DNA of 64,000 nucleotides from Trebouxia sp. TZW2008 (taxonomy: Eukaryota > Chlorophyta > Trebouxiophyceae > Trebouxiales > Trebouxiaceae). Both the position numbers and the translations under genes were made by a program. Location: positions 62,001-126,000 of the forward strand of contig BDIU01000232.1 of the NCBI GenBank assembly GCA_002118135.1, in the 5' to 3' direction. Positions 48,101 to 59,236 of this stretch are shown here, piece after piece (position 1 is the stretch's first letter; each line of letters starts with the position of its first letter). Below the pieces are notes generated by a model. The model saw only the letters and a program-made list of their open reading frames with translations, had not been told where the DNA came from and searched no databases.

Positions 48101-50823
48101 CCTGGCTTTGTCCTTTACATCGTCTTCATACAGGTTTTCCTGAACACCAGACAAGACCAGCTGTGAGCAAGATATACATTTGCTTTAGACTTGGATAAAG
48201 CTTGGACTGTGACGCTGAGGATGACAGGGCCAAGCAACTTTGAGCAGGAGCTGCTGCGCATTTGCTCCTAGCAAGGCAAAGCATGCACAGCATGGCACAG
48301 CACAGCATGGCGCGGCACAGCACAGCACAGCACAGCGACCTTCCCTTCACGGCAACACCTGGCAATTGCACCCTAACACTCTGCATAGCAACCTTCCATT
48401 GATAACATAGCGTAGCTACTGCAACCCAATGCAAATCAAGTTTGATACGGCATCTGCTGCACACTCACAATGTAGATGTCCAGGTCCTCAAAGCGAACGC
48501 TGTCAATGGGCTGCTGCTGTGATGCAGTGCCAGGGCGCTCTTGATTGCGCTGTCGCAGTTGCTGCCGATCTGCGTCGCCTGCACATCAGACAAGCATGTC
48601 TTTCAGCAATGATCTGACATGCAGTTTGCGACAGCCATGTTGCGACAGCAGTTGCATGACAGCCATTTTGTGACAGCCATGTTGTAGCTTTGAATACTGC
48701 TCGCAATGATGCTGAGATGTTGCGGTTTGCTGATGGTGGCCTTAGGCACTTTGATTGACAATAGCTGCTGCAATCAGCGCATGACGCTGCTTGCTGCACT
48801 ATGAACTTGCTGCGTGGGGTGGCACGCCTGGACTGCTGTGTATGAGCTCTGACACACGTAGCTGAAAGTCATGACAAAAGATATGTCAGCAATACAAAAC
48901 AAGCTGCTCCCAGGGATTTACAGCTGCGATTGCAAGCCTCCTGATAGTGCAACTTTGTATTGTGGAATAGGCTGTGTCTCTATTTCTGAAGATTGCATTG
49001 TAGCGAGCATACTTGCTTTCAATCTCAAGTAGATGTTGCTCCTTTGCTGCATCACACTGAGGCCAACCTTATATCCTTTATGATGCTGTGCTGTGCTGTG
49101 CTGTGCTGTGCTGTGCTGTGCTGTGCTGTGCTGTGCTGTGCTGTGCTGTGCTGTGCTGTGCTGTGCTGAATCTGACACTCTATCCCACATGCGCTATGCT
49201 GCAATCTCCTTATGCTGCGAAGGACTTTTGCAATACTGGGCCACCAGCTGCATCTGCTGTTGTGTCAGCAGATGTAATGCAGCTAATTAAACATACATCT
49301 TCCTAATGGAGTCTGCATCACAGCTTTTGCAAGCTATGCTTGAAGCAATCTGCACACCTGTGATTATAGGAGTTTACGTGCATGTGGTAGGTGACATACC
49401 TAGCTGGGCCGCCTGGGCCTGTGTGGCATGCATCTTGAATGAATGAGCAAATGGCAAGTGATGCACAGAGCTAAAGCAAGGCTCACTGAAGGCGTGGAGA
49501 TAAGCTGATGAAGAGTGATGGGAGCTGGCGCTGGTGCCTGGCTTCAAGCTCTCCCTGTCTATCAGCTCATGCAGCAGCTGCTCCACCCGCCCTACCTGCA
49601 CCATAAACCGCATCAGCTCTTATGCATAGACTTGACAAGCCTTTTGCACCAAGCAATGTTGTACAGTTTGTCACAAATGTAGGCTCTCCTGGTCTATCAG
49701 CTCATGCAGCAGCTGCTCAACCCGCCCTACATGTACCATTAGTTGCTTTAGCTGCTGTGCATGAGTCAACAAGCTTTCTGCGCCAGAAAATGATGCACAC
49801 AATGGCATGAACTGCTCTTCCGGTCTATCAGCTCATGCAGCAGCTGCTCCACCCGCCCTACCCTCTACAAACTGTACCATGTATTGCTTCAGCTCTTCTG
49901 CCTGGGTTTGACAGGCTTTTTGCACCAAGCAATGTTGTACAGCTTGTCACAAACATAGGCTCGCCCTGTCTATCAGCTCATGCAGCAGCTGCTCGATTCC
50001 CCCTAGCTGTGTCAGGACTTATTTTGGCACTTGTGCAAGTGCCTAAAACGTCTTTTGTACCAAACAGTGGAATATACACTCTGTCAAGACTTCAAGCTGT
50101 GCCTGCTTGTCACTTCACGCAGCAGCCCTGAGCTTGCTGTTTTCGTGCTGCTTGCTTCAGCATTGGGGTCTTGTACGGTTGATGATCTACAGCATGACAC
50201 TGATGATTCCAGCATCATTCCCAGCAACAGTCGCAGCAATGACAAGCAATATGATGGCCTCTTTAGGGTTATAGAAACACAAGGGATGAGCATGAGCTGA
50301 CCTTGGAGGCACTGATGAGCCTGCATTTTCGTGTGAGCTCCTGTGCAACTTGAGGGACATCTCGCTCATCAGGAATGGCCCTGACTTTGATCCTGCATGC
50401 ACCAGCTCCTTATTGATGGCATTTGCTGTTCTTGATTATAAACTGTGACACATTGCGGCACAGGACTTCACTTCAGGCTGCACACAGTCAACGTAGGTGA
50501 CTTGAAGTGCAGAACATACTGTTTGACGCCAGGCGTCCTGCTGAGAACTCTCTGTTGTCCATCAGCTCCAACCTCAATGTCATGTGTCTGCATGGGAAGC
50601 ACATTCAATGCCTCTTGTCTCAGCAGCAAAGCCCTTGGTGCAGCACCTGCTAGGAACTAAGAGGTCTTACTTCGTAGTTGACAACGATCACAGCATCCTC
50701 TGGGTCCAGCTCAATCAGCTCAGGGTGCACCTGCAGAGCAGACGAGCTTGAATGCTATATGGCGTGAGTTGAAGCAGAGTCACAAGGCCATCAGTGTCAC
50801 ACCTTCTTCTTGATAGCTGCCAT
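39200..50823 (-). CDS. KAP3: Kinesin-associated protein 3 (kinesin-II accessory ARM-repeat subunit)
   Basis: Binds the kinesin-II motor pair and its cargo for anterograde intraflagellar transport. Sixteen exons join in phase: 50823-50803, 50730-50671, 50587-50520, 50392-50302, 49595-49400, 48578-48469, 48160-47837, 46950-46774, 45955-45695, 44343-44131, 43466-43305, 42919-42799, 41996-41902, 41255-41127, 40555-40373 and 39785-39657, giving 779 aa (human KAP3 is about 790). Landmarks in order are HPELIELDPEDAVIVVNYE, VEQLLHELIDRE, ARVLRDDGKRSVDLCIGTQS, YLLLNLAEDADIERKM, NIELLILATAFLKKLSIYQE, LLYHISQADQHKSMFLYTDA, LFKVLRNLSQQT, EEFVLQIAHSLNALLSCEAT and NFDEEWAARLRALKFEAHNQ. The last exon may instead splice at 39661 (donor GTGAGT over the stop) to 39350-39200, giving 828 aa. 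Confidence 0.9.
40250..40400 (-). repeat. Donor-side copy of KAP3 exon 15
   Basis: The exon end and donor at about 40395-40365 (GGCAGCACACAAATG then GTAAGAG) recur at about 40303-40270 in a form with a GTGAGCAC donor. The following intron words (aatctcaaaa...catgcag) are duplicated too. Confidence 0.65.
43000..43042 (+). repeat. Dispersed element, copy D (partial)
   Basis: AGACAGGCTCAGCAGGCCCA followed by GCTAGGTATGCACTGGA, the first half of the element at 19846, 20841 and 27525. It lies in an intron of KAP3, on the strand opposite to the gene. Confidence 0.68.
44270..45065 (-). repeat. Five-copy acceptor-side array in KAP3
   Basis: The intact exon (44343 downward) begins AVQLARRAAFQQVALGLLYH. 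Copies start at 44523, 44703, about 44874 and about 45054 (periods 171-180 bp). They read, for example, AVQLARRAAFQQVALGLLYH, AEQLARQAASQQMALGLWYH and AMQLARQAAFQQLALGLLCH, and each runs on to a form of HKSMF. The copy at 44703 is almost identical to the intact exon over this stretch. Confidence 0.9.
45491..46350 (-). repeat. Copies of both halves of KAP3 exon 9
   Basis: The intact exon is 45955-45695. Its first half is copied upstream (about 46346-46230, VKLLHCINIELLILATAFLK). Its second half is copied downstream (45631-45491, RLVKLMAVDNDVLLMAVLRL). The downstream copy is open, has a pyrimidine-rich AG before it, ends in AAG|GTAAGC and is exactly 47 codons long. Confidence 0.85.
46905..47125 (-). 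repeat. Three-copy acceptor-side array, KAP3 exon 8
   Basis: The intact exon start EEGISIAAVVAKEAGG (46950-46905) is preceded in transcription order by two copies near 47035-46990 and 47120-47060, reading EEGTSIAAAVAKEAGG and EEGISIAAAVAKEAGG. The period is about 83 bp. Confidence 0.85.
47443..47506. repeat. Four 16-bp tandem repeats
   Basis: The unit GCTTCTGAAAAGCGCA (with one GGAAAGC variant) is repeated about four times in a KAP3 intron. Confidence 0.85.
49084..49168. repeat. (TGTGC)n pentanucleotide microsatellite
   Basis: About 17 perfect copies in a KAP3 intron. A shorter, interrupted run of the same unit on the other strand (cacagcacagcatgg) lies at 48280-48341. Both produce spurious long open frames. 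Confidence 0.93.
49555..50012 (-). repeat. Four-copy acceptor-side array, KAP3 exon 5
   Basis: The intact exon start VGRVEQLLHELIDRE (49595-49550) is preceded in transcription order by copies near 49735-49690, 49870-49820 and 50012-49968. Each retains ctgctgcatgagctgataga. The period is about 135-140 bp. Confidence 0.88.
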
Positions 50824-51369
50824 GCGGCAGCTTCGGAGGTCAGACGGGCCAGGAAAATCACGCGATTACGACAGCAAAGTACATCAGCGTTTGACAGGTG
50901 CTGGCATCGAACATTTGGGCCCTTGCGCGCTCAACGTGAGCTGAATGCCGTTCTACACTGGCAGTCTGGCCTCAGTGTAGCTCAAGTCAGGCAGCTGAGC
51001 GAAGCCAGCTCATTCTGCCATGACAATGTTGATTTCCCGAGATTTTGACAACCTTGACTTCTCGCGTTTGCGAGTTTCTGGGCAATAAGGCTTGCAGCAG
51101 AGTCAAGGCTTGCTTGCCCTTAGTACAGATTACTAAGATTGGCAGCGAGGGGTTGGCCATTCGGTAGTTGCCGGAAGGGAACTCCGGCCTTTGCTGGTCG
51201 AGTCTACGTTCGATGCGTGGAGCACATCACTGCTTAGCATCAAAGGGAGTTCCTATTGGCCGGACCCGTCCAATTCGACGCGGCTCCGCCTTGCTGACCA
51301 ATATGCCCCTAGGTCTGCGTTGATCCAGCAAATATACGCCATGCCTGCAGCGATCAAAGGCTGAAAGGC
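50824..51369. promoter_or_regulatory. Bidirectional promoter region, KAP3 / RCC1-repeat gene
   Basis: 546 bp between divergent start codons, noticeably richer in GC than nearby introns. It must hold both promoters; no defined core motif is recognised. Confidence 0.5.
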
Positions 51370-54300
51370 ATGCTTGCTGCTGTACGCCGGTCTACCCGCT
51401 TGTCTTCGAGGCTGCGCAAAGCCTATCATTCAGCTGTACTGTCTTTTGGGGACGGATCACAGGTGGGTCTCGGCAACTCGTTGCAAAATTGCATGTACTC
51501 AGCATCATAAAATATCTGAGACAGCAAGCTGGTGCAGTCCAGGGAGCGCTGGGATGCAATTCATTCGGAGACAATTACGAGCCAGAGGAGGTGCACCTTG
51601 CAAAGAACATAGCACAGGTGACGGCAGGTCACTACCATAGCTTGGCTATTGATGCTGATGGCAAGCTGTGGACATGGGGGTAGGCCAAGATGTTTGTCGC
51701 TTTCACTGCTTCTGGCTGACTTGTGCCTTCTGGCTGACATGGCCAGCATGCATCACGCAGCCTGCTCTGTTGTGATGCAGCTTGTGTTGCACGCAGGCGC
51801 AATGTTGAAGGACAGCTAGGGCATGGAACACATTCGCAAGATGTTGCTGCAACACCAGTTGCTGTTGATGCTTTTGCCAGCTCGCAGGTATGCCTCAGGC
51901 TGCCATCTATGACTGGCATGCATGCTGATGTATCGTCATATAGTCATTGTGACTTCAGGCTCTTGACATCTGGAAGTGTGCTACGTGCTGTATACATACT
52001 TGACTTATACTGTCAAGTGCTCAAGACCCAGCTGTCTAAACAATTCCCTTGCCTGTCACAACTTTCATGTTGCTATGCAGGCCTGCACCTTGGCCTGCAG
52101 TTGCTGCTTGCAAGGTCATAGTCAGACTACCAGCTGTGCTTGTATAGTCCATTTCTGCTTGCAGATCAGAAGCCCAGCAACATCTGAAGTGCCAATTTTT
52201 GCTGTATTGACAGATTAAACGATATGTTGCTACCATCAGCCATGCTCAGACAGTCCCCTTTTGCTTGCAGATCAAGAGCGTAGCAGGACCTGGGGTGGCA
52301 TCTTTGGCTGTTTTGAAAGACAAAACAGTCTGTTGAGATTACCAGCCGTGCTCAGATAGCCCCCTTCTGCTTGCAGATCAGAAGCGTGGCAGCATCTGGA
52401 GTGGCGTCTTTTGCTGTTTTGAGTAACGGCACAGTGTGGGGTTGGGGCACATCAAAGAGGGGTCAGCTGGGGCTAGGCAGGGGGGTGACGCAGTCACTGC
52501 AGCCTCAACGGCTGCCAGGCTTGGAGGGCATCAGTCACCTGTCTGCTGGATGGGGTCATGCTTGTGCATTGAGAGGTAAACTGAGCAGACTATATATTCT
52601 TTTTAGTCTTATTCCACTTTATTGCGCAATCATTCAATTTTGGCACCATAATGTGAGTAATTCAAATCACATCTTCTTGGGATTGCTACAGAGACGCAGT
52701 GATGCAACATGTAAACTGTTTTTTCCTTCAAGCCAAAGAAGGTTTAAAAGCACTGATCCATGTCGAAGTAGGTCCACATGAATGGGATCCCGTCTGCAAC
52801 ACGCTCCATAAACGCCTTGCATGCAAACAGCTAGCATTCCCTTTGTTGTCTGCACTGGTGATGGTGTGCGAATGAGCATTGCCAGATGTTTTGTGCAGTG
52901 ACACGTTCAGGTGCAGCTCTAGCAATGCTAGTTGCTGTGTGGCTACATGTCATACATGGGTGATCTCGGATAGCGTGAGCAAACCCAAACAATACATCTT
53001 GCCATGCAGAGTGTAGGATGAGACAACTGACATGCAAAGCTTTCAGAGTCTATGTTCATGCCACGCTGTTCTTTCCAGTTCAGCCACCAAACTTGACGCC
53101 GTACAAAGTCAGCATGGCACGTCAGTGCATGACTGTGCACATTTTTCTGATGTTTGTACAGAAGCAGTCTGTGCAACTATTGCTGGTCAAGGTGCTTGCA
53201 GTTTATGGAGAATGTCTACAAAAAGTGCATGTTGTCAAGTAGATACATGTATTCAGGTGCAAATGTGGTGAATCTCCAACGATTGCTGTATAGCAAGCAT
53301 TGTCCTGTACAGGTACAATTGCTGTGAACTTTGCCAGATCTACAAGCGTCTTGTGAGTTTTGCATATCCTGCAGAAGTTGTGATCTGCCTGTGACTTCTC
53401 TGAAAAGCAGTTTCGCCTCACTGAATATTTGGCAACTTTTGCTTGCAGAGGATGGAAGGCTGTTCAGCTGGGGCTATCCTCAGCATGGCCGCCTAGGGCA
53501 TTCTCTAGCGCCCTCCAAAGCTCAGGTAGTCCATTTTGACAATGTAAAACAAATGAGGGTTGACTGAAATTCACAAACATGTGACCTTTGCCTAAAAGCG
53601 ACTGTACAAGATACATTTCATGACCAAATGCAAAGCTGCACACAGCTGCAGCATCACAAGCTCAAGCTCCCATCTTTGATGTCTGCTTACAAGCTGCAGA
53701 CTGTTCTAAGCAATACATGCTTTGTCAAATTGGCAGGCACTGCTGCACTGCTTGTGGCAGTCACAGCCACATTGGGTGTCCTTCAAGATCTGCACTTGCC
53801 TTGCTAAAGCTTCAGATCATGTGTGCTTTGATGAGCTGACTTTGGGTTCATGAACAACTCTGGTTTGTGCCGACATTTGTCAAAGCAATGAGACTTATTT
53901 GCTGTGAGGCATGCTGTGCTCATGCTCCTGTACATGTGTACAGGATGAGCAAGCAGCAGTTATGGATAGGCTCGTTTGGGAGCCAAAGCCGGCTGATCTA
54001 CTCAATTCTATACACATCAAACAGGTACGTTTGCTTCAGTGAAGTACGCATTCCATGGCTTTGTCAAGCTTTGTACTGGCTAGCTGTTGTTCTTGCACTC
54101 ACGGATGCTCAGGTGCTGTGTAGATTAGAGACTCACTGACAGCAGCAATATGGGTCTGCTAAGCTGATAATTACCAAGCACATGCTTGTATGCATTGAAG
54201 CTGCAGTTTGGTACTCTAGCATGCTGTCTATACCAATCCCAGCAAGGCTTGTGGTCCTAATCTCAAGACCTTTGTGACATGACTTGCATTGCAGTCATCT

Positions 54301-57006
54301 GTTCATAAGTTCATCTCAAACATGTCTCAACGAAGCAGAGCTGTAGTCATTCTTGCATGATGGTCTTGAATCGAATTTACAGATTTGCTCGTCGTCACAG
54401 GCCATCACCAAGGTTGAAACCAGCATCACATAGCATCATAATGCGGATCGTCAGCAGGAACAAGTAAATTGCTGTCGCAGATGCGGCTCAGAATTTTTCG
54501 TGTCTGCTAACAATCCTCGGTCTGCTGTGATGCGCTGCAATCAAAATAATGTTGGACGAAATGCTTGGGTGGATAGACTGACTCTTTCTTGGTCTTAACC
54601 TTAAGTCATTTCTGGCTCAGTCAGACCATCAGCCGACATTTGACTAGAGATTTCTTGTATTGTTTAATTACTCCATCTGCACATTGGCTGCATCAGTTTC
54701 AATTTGTCTGCATGTCTGAAGCAAGTACAGTTCCACAGATATTGTTACTGATTGCCATGCACCACATGCTGTACCTTGCATTGTGATGTCAAATTTTAGA
54801 TTAGATGTTGCAGTTCATGCAGGTGTTGTGTCGCTTGTTTCACATTGTGTGCGCTGACTGCAGTGATGCTTTTGAACAAGGACAATGTGATGTAGGGACA
54901 CTCTTCTGAGGACCTAATGTCGTCATCACATCAAGAAAACAGTGGTAAGACAGAATCCTTTGCTGGTAGTGTGTGGCTTAGCTCACACTCTAGTTGTGGC
55001 ACAGACGGGAGAAGTGTTTGCCGCTGGGGACATTTTGCTGAGTCAGTTAGGGTGCAATGGCAGCATGGGAGTCACTGTTGAAAAGTGGCTTTTGCAATAT
55101 GTGCAGGTGGTATGTGGCTCAGATCACACCTTGGTTGTGGCACAGATTGGAGAAGTGTTTGCCTTTGCCTTGGAGGACAACTCACTAAGCCAATTGGGAT
55201 GAGTGGCAGCAATGGAATAACAGAATTCGTTGCTGATAAGTGGCTTTCGCAATCTATGCAGTGGTATGTGGCTTAGACCACACCTTGGTTGTGGCACAGA
55301 CTGGAGAAGTGTTTGCTTTTGCGGACAACTCGCTAAATCAAATGTGGATGAACTGGCAGCATTAGAACAACAGCAATCATTGCAGCAAAGTTGAGACTTG
55401 GCTGTTGCATTTCATGCAGGTGGTATGTGGCCTACATCACACCTGGGTCGTGGCACAGACTGGAGAAGTGTTTGCCTTTGGGGACAACTTGCTGAGTCAG
55501 CTAGTATGCACTGGCAGCGTTGGAATAACTCTTGAAAAGTGGCTGTTGCAATTTATGCAGGTGGTGTGTGGCTTAGATCACACTCTGGTGGTGGCACACA
55601 CTGGGGAAGTTCGCCTTGAAGGACATTTCACTATGCCAGCTGCAATGCACTGACAGCAACGAAATCAACAGACTTGTTGCAGCAAAAGTGAGGCTTGGTT
55701 GTCGCATTGCATGCAGGTGGTGTGTGGTTTAGACCACACCTTGATTGTGACGCAAACTGGGGAGGTTTTTGCCTTTGGGGACAACTCGCTAAGTCAGTTG
55801 GGGCGCACTGGCAGCATGGGCGTTGAAGGAGCCAGTGGTGATCCACAAGACTGGATTGTCAAAGATGAAGATGGCGAAGTCACTCTCTTTGCAAAGGCAA
55901 GCCATGCTTTTGACACTTCAATTTGATCATATCGAAAGTTACTTTTTTGAATTTTGCTACCAGAGGGGGGACAGCAAGCAAAAGTTTCAAATAAAAGCTA
56001 ATCAGACTGAGTCCCTGACACCAGTTTGGACAGCCGACAGCAACATATAATGACTTGTGATTTTCTTGTGCTCTGCTTTTGATCGCTCATGGAGTTTTGA
56101 TATGCTCAACACACGGCGTTCAGACACACCAAACTTTAGTGTCTGTTTGCTGCGCTTGCAAAGTTGCATTGCAGCTTCGCACTCCCCTGACCTTTTGAAT
56201 AAGTACTTTGCGGGGGAAGTCTGGTACCCTGAAAGTTTATTCTGCAAAACTATCACTCTTGAAAGAGTTTTCCCTAATCCCCCTTTGTCTCTTCATCTTT
56301 ATGTCTTTCTATCTTTTCATCAGTTTACCTTTACTGTACTTACTAACACTGTGCAACAAAAATTCACTTTGCAATCCGCACCCATATTTGCAGCCATGCT
56401 GCTGACCTTGTACTTACCTTTCAAATTTACATCACAAGATTGTCAAGGTCTGTCCATTGGCTGATCCCACCATATATGTGCGACTCTGTGACTCTGGACA
56501 GTTGGTTGCATGTTCATCATTTGTCCCTATGTTCAGCAGCCCACTCACCGATGCTGCAAGAGCTGTGATTGTTCCTGTATTCAAACAAGTGCTCACGGTC
56601 AGATTGGTGCCAGTGGTGATGATGCCATTGTTGAGCCAAATCCTTGATTGCTGCTTGGAATTGGTCTGTTGCTGCCCAGCAATGCTGTCATCTTGTATGC
56701 TCCCTGCTTCTGGGGCATCACCAACCCACAAAGCGTTGTCACTGGTTCTGCTGGTCTCAAATCACCAAACATTTTGGCTACCGCTGAGGCAAGCAAGATC
56801 AGCTGCAAAGCTTTGCACTGGCTGAGTGAATGTCAGAGTCACTTTTGCATGATAAGAGTGCGCTGGCTGGCATGGACGACAGCCGATGATTCAAAGCAAC
56901 CTGACCTTGCACTGCTGGCAGGCAGGACACTGGTTCTGCTTGTTAGTGTAACCACTGTGTGACAGCCAAAGTTCACCTGTCAGACAAGCATTCTGAGCAG
57001 CAGCAC

Positions 57007-57038
<32 letters not shown>

Positions 57039-58271
57039 ACAGCAGCAGCAGCAGCAGAGCTTCAAGCAGCCTCAAGGTTGAACAGATATGAAATGCAAAC
57101 ATGCTTGCAGCCCTTGACGCGTATTCAAAACGAGGTACAGAAGATACGACTGTCTTGCTTGTAGGTGGCAGCTGGGTTGGGGCACTGCTTAGGGGTGACC
57201 CAGAAGGGGGATGTGATGGCCTGGGGTTGGGCGGGTGCAGGGCAGCTAGGCCTAGGCTCAAGCTATGAAGACAGTCACACTGTCAACCATCCCACTCAGG
57301 TATCATCACCATGTGTTGTTTACACAGGCACCATCATCATTCAGCATGTTTGTACTGAGTAGTGTGTTGAAGACCGCCACACTGTCACCCAGCCCATACA
57401 GGTATCATCACCTCGGGCTACCTCTTTAGACAGAGGCTCCCGTTATGACGCCTAACGGCGCAGACTTTTGTTTTTGTTCTTTTTTTCTTTTTCATCACCA
57501 TCCAGCATTTACACAGACACCAATATTGTTCATCATGTACACAGGCACCATCATCATTCATCAGTCATATGCTTGACCGGCGGTATGAAGACAGCCACAC
57601 GGTCCCGTGCCCCACGCAGGTGCTATGTCTGACCTGCAACTTCTCATGTTGCTCAGTACTGATGCATAGGTGGCAGACGCTTTTCTGAGCGCCACATGTA
57701 ACTTTGCTTATTGCTTCTGCAGAGAGCCGCCAGTCACATTCTGCAACTGCCAGAATCTTGTTCTGAAAATGGCTGACATTCAGGCTGTGCAGCAAATCAG
57801 ATTGATGTGTATGCTGGACCTGCTAGCAAGTGATTGGAGACTTTCAAAGCATCACACAGCAGGGGTTTGACAAACACTACAGTGTCTGCAACTATAGGCA
57901 GTTCTATCTGGCAAAACAGCATGCGATCTCATGCAATTGCTGTTTGCGTGTTTGTGTCACACAAAGCGAGTGTGTTGCAGATTTTTGGGCTGCCAGAAAA
58001 CCGTGAAGCTGTTGTGGCAGCTGGAAGGGTGCACAGCGTCCTTGCTTCAGAAGACTTGTTTGTAGATCCAGAAGCAACAGAGCAGCCACTTGACGAGACC
58101 CTAAATTCTCTGACGCAGTTCTATGCCTGGGGCAGCGGACACAATGGCCGTTTGGGCTTAGGTTATCAACAAGACATGACAGCACCAGAAATGATTAGCG
58201 AGCTTGACGGCGCTGAGATTCTGGATGTTGCATGTGGGCATGATCACACACTTGTGCTCATCAGATTGTGA
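51370..58271 (+). CDS. RCC1-repeat protein, possibly organelle-targeted
   Basis: Nine exons join in phase to 427 aa: 51370-51462, 51543-51679, 51797-51887, 52377-52575, 53449-53525, 53944-54024, 55717-55896, 57165-57299 and 57981-58271. The N-terminus MLAAVRRSTRLSSRLRKAYH is basic, rich in Ser/Arg and lacks acids, like a mitochondrial presequence.  RCC1 beta-propeller units follow: VTAGHYHSLAIDADGKLWTWG split over an exon end, GQLGHGTHS, FAVLSNGTVWGWGTSKRGQL, EDGRLFSWGYPQHGRLGHSL, VVCGLDHTLIVTQTGEVFAF, VAAGLGHCLGVTQKGDVMAW and FYAWGSGHNGRLGLGY, ending VACGHDHTLVLIRL. About seven blades are present. The function could be guanine-nucleotide exchange or organelle RNA processing; it cannot be chosen from sequence. 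The exon ending 55896 is followed by GCAAGC (a GC-AG intron). Confidence 0.86.
52165..52440 (+). repeat. Three-copy acceptor-side array, RCC1 exon 4
   Basis: Copies start immediately after TTGCAG at 52165, 52271 and 52377, exactly 106 bp apart. They read IRSPATSEVPIFAVLTD, then a variant with KSVAGPGVASLAVLKD, then the intact IRSVAASGVASFAVLSNG. The first copy runs into a stop. Confidence 0.88.
54960..55800 (+). repeat. Six-copy acceptor-side array, RCC1 exon 7
   Basis: Copies start near 54966, 55107, 55261, 55420, 55561 and 55717 (periods 141-159). Most read VVCGLDHTLVVAQTGEVFAF or a close variant, followed by DNSLSQLG. Only the last is open to a usable donor. Several earlier copies are intact for 30 or more codons. 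Confidence 0.9.
55950..56460. other. Compositionally distinct patch in an RCC1 intron
   Basis: This stretch is richer in A+T and in long pyrimidine runs (56265-56345) than the surrounding introns and lacks the common GCATGC words. The minus strand has an 84-codon open frame with many Lys/Arg/Ser. No known element ends are visible. Confidence 0.4.
56996..57058. repeat. CAG/CAA trinucleotide repeat
   Basis: About twenty CAG/CAA units in an intron of the RCC1 gene; it gives a poly-Leu frame on the other strand that is not a gene. Confidence 0.92.
57255..57620 (+). repeat. Three-copy donor-side array, RCC1 exon 8
   Basis: The exon end (gaagacagtcacactgtcaa through CAG|GTATCATCACC) recurs at about 57368-57412 and 57583-57625, each with a CAG|GT junction. 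Confidence 0.83.
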
Positions 58272-58650
58272 CTAATTTTGCAGGACCATCAGGATATGAC
58301 ATACCCTGAAATGATCAGTCAAGCTGACAGTGCTGACAGTCTGCATGTTGCATGTAGGCATGATCACACCCTTGTCCTCATCAGGTTGCGACTACTTTCA
58401 GCCAAAATGGCAGGTTCTGACAGGCCCTGCAATGATCAGCGATTTTGATGGTGCTGAGATTCTGAATGATGCACGTGGGCATGATCACACCCTTGTGCCC
58501 AACAGATTCTGATCAGTCTCAGCAATACCATCGGATTGCAACAGTCTCTGTACCGAACATGTTCTCAGCAGTCAAAGTTGGCAGTGCTGGGCTGTTGGAT
58601 GCCGCATGTGTGTATGCTTACACCCTTGTGCTCATCAATTGTGATATTTG
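58150..58650 (+). repeat. Four-copy array of the RCC1 C-terminal segment
   Basis: The last coding segment (EMISELDGAEILDVACGHDH, TLVLIRL, stop) is followed by copies near 58283-58390, 58410-58512 and 58530-58640, with words such as gcatgatcacacccttgt. They follow the stop codon and probably lie in the 3' UTR or beyond. Confidence 0.85.
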
Positions 58651-59236
58651 TGGACAGATATCGTGGAGTATCAGTCCCAAGTCCCAATCTCGCAATCATT
58701 TTTGACTGACAGTGTGTGACAAGCAAGGCTTCTTGGGTCGTCCCTTGACTTCCAGCTTCGACACTTCCAAGGGGAACGCTTGAGGGCGGTCACATATACA
58801 TGCTGCACTGAAAACCTGACAACAGGGCAGTTGTATGGCACAGTCAGCAAATCGCCAGCTGGCTTTTTGTTCCTGATGCGCTGTGTTGTGGCATGGATCA
58901 TCAAATGGTATGTGCTTGTGACAAGACGCTGGCTCATTCAACAGATCTGCCATCCAAAACTCCTGTCTGTTGTCTACGGTGCATTCAGTGTCAAAGTGAA
59001 ACCCACAGCTGTTTACAGCCATCAGGGCAGCTTTCACACCAGACCATGATGACACTGCTGGTCAATGTGGCAGCTGTCTAACAGCTGGTCAATCAGATAG
59101 CCTGCACCTTGGGCCAGTATATTTCTGGACTTGTGCAAAACAAGCATTGCAGCTGTATCTAAGACACTCTGCATGTAAGCGCTGTACTATAGTGATTGCC
59201 ATCATTGTTGCCACAACAGTTGCCAACTATAAGCAT
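58651..59236. other. Region downstream of the RCC1 gene
   Basis: A 119-codon minus-strand open frame (59055-58696) reads moderately like protein (QEFWMADLLNEPAS), and an overlapping frame is also open. I recognise neither and cannot link them to a gene. Confidence 0.3.

Noticed and set aside
49088..49306. Open frames reading AVLCC or STAQH repeats
   Set aside because: They derive from the TGTGC microsatellite in a KAP3 intron.
56980..57261. Minus-strand frame with poly-Leu, like a signal peptide or membrane protein
   Set aside because: It is a CAG repeat read in reverse, and it overlaps a well-supported RCC1 exon on the other strand.
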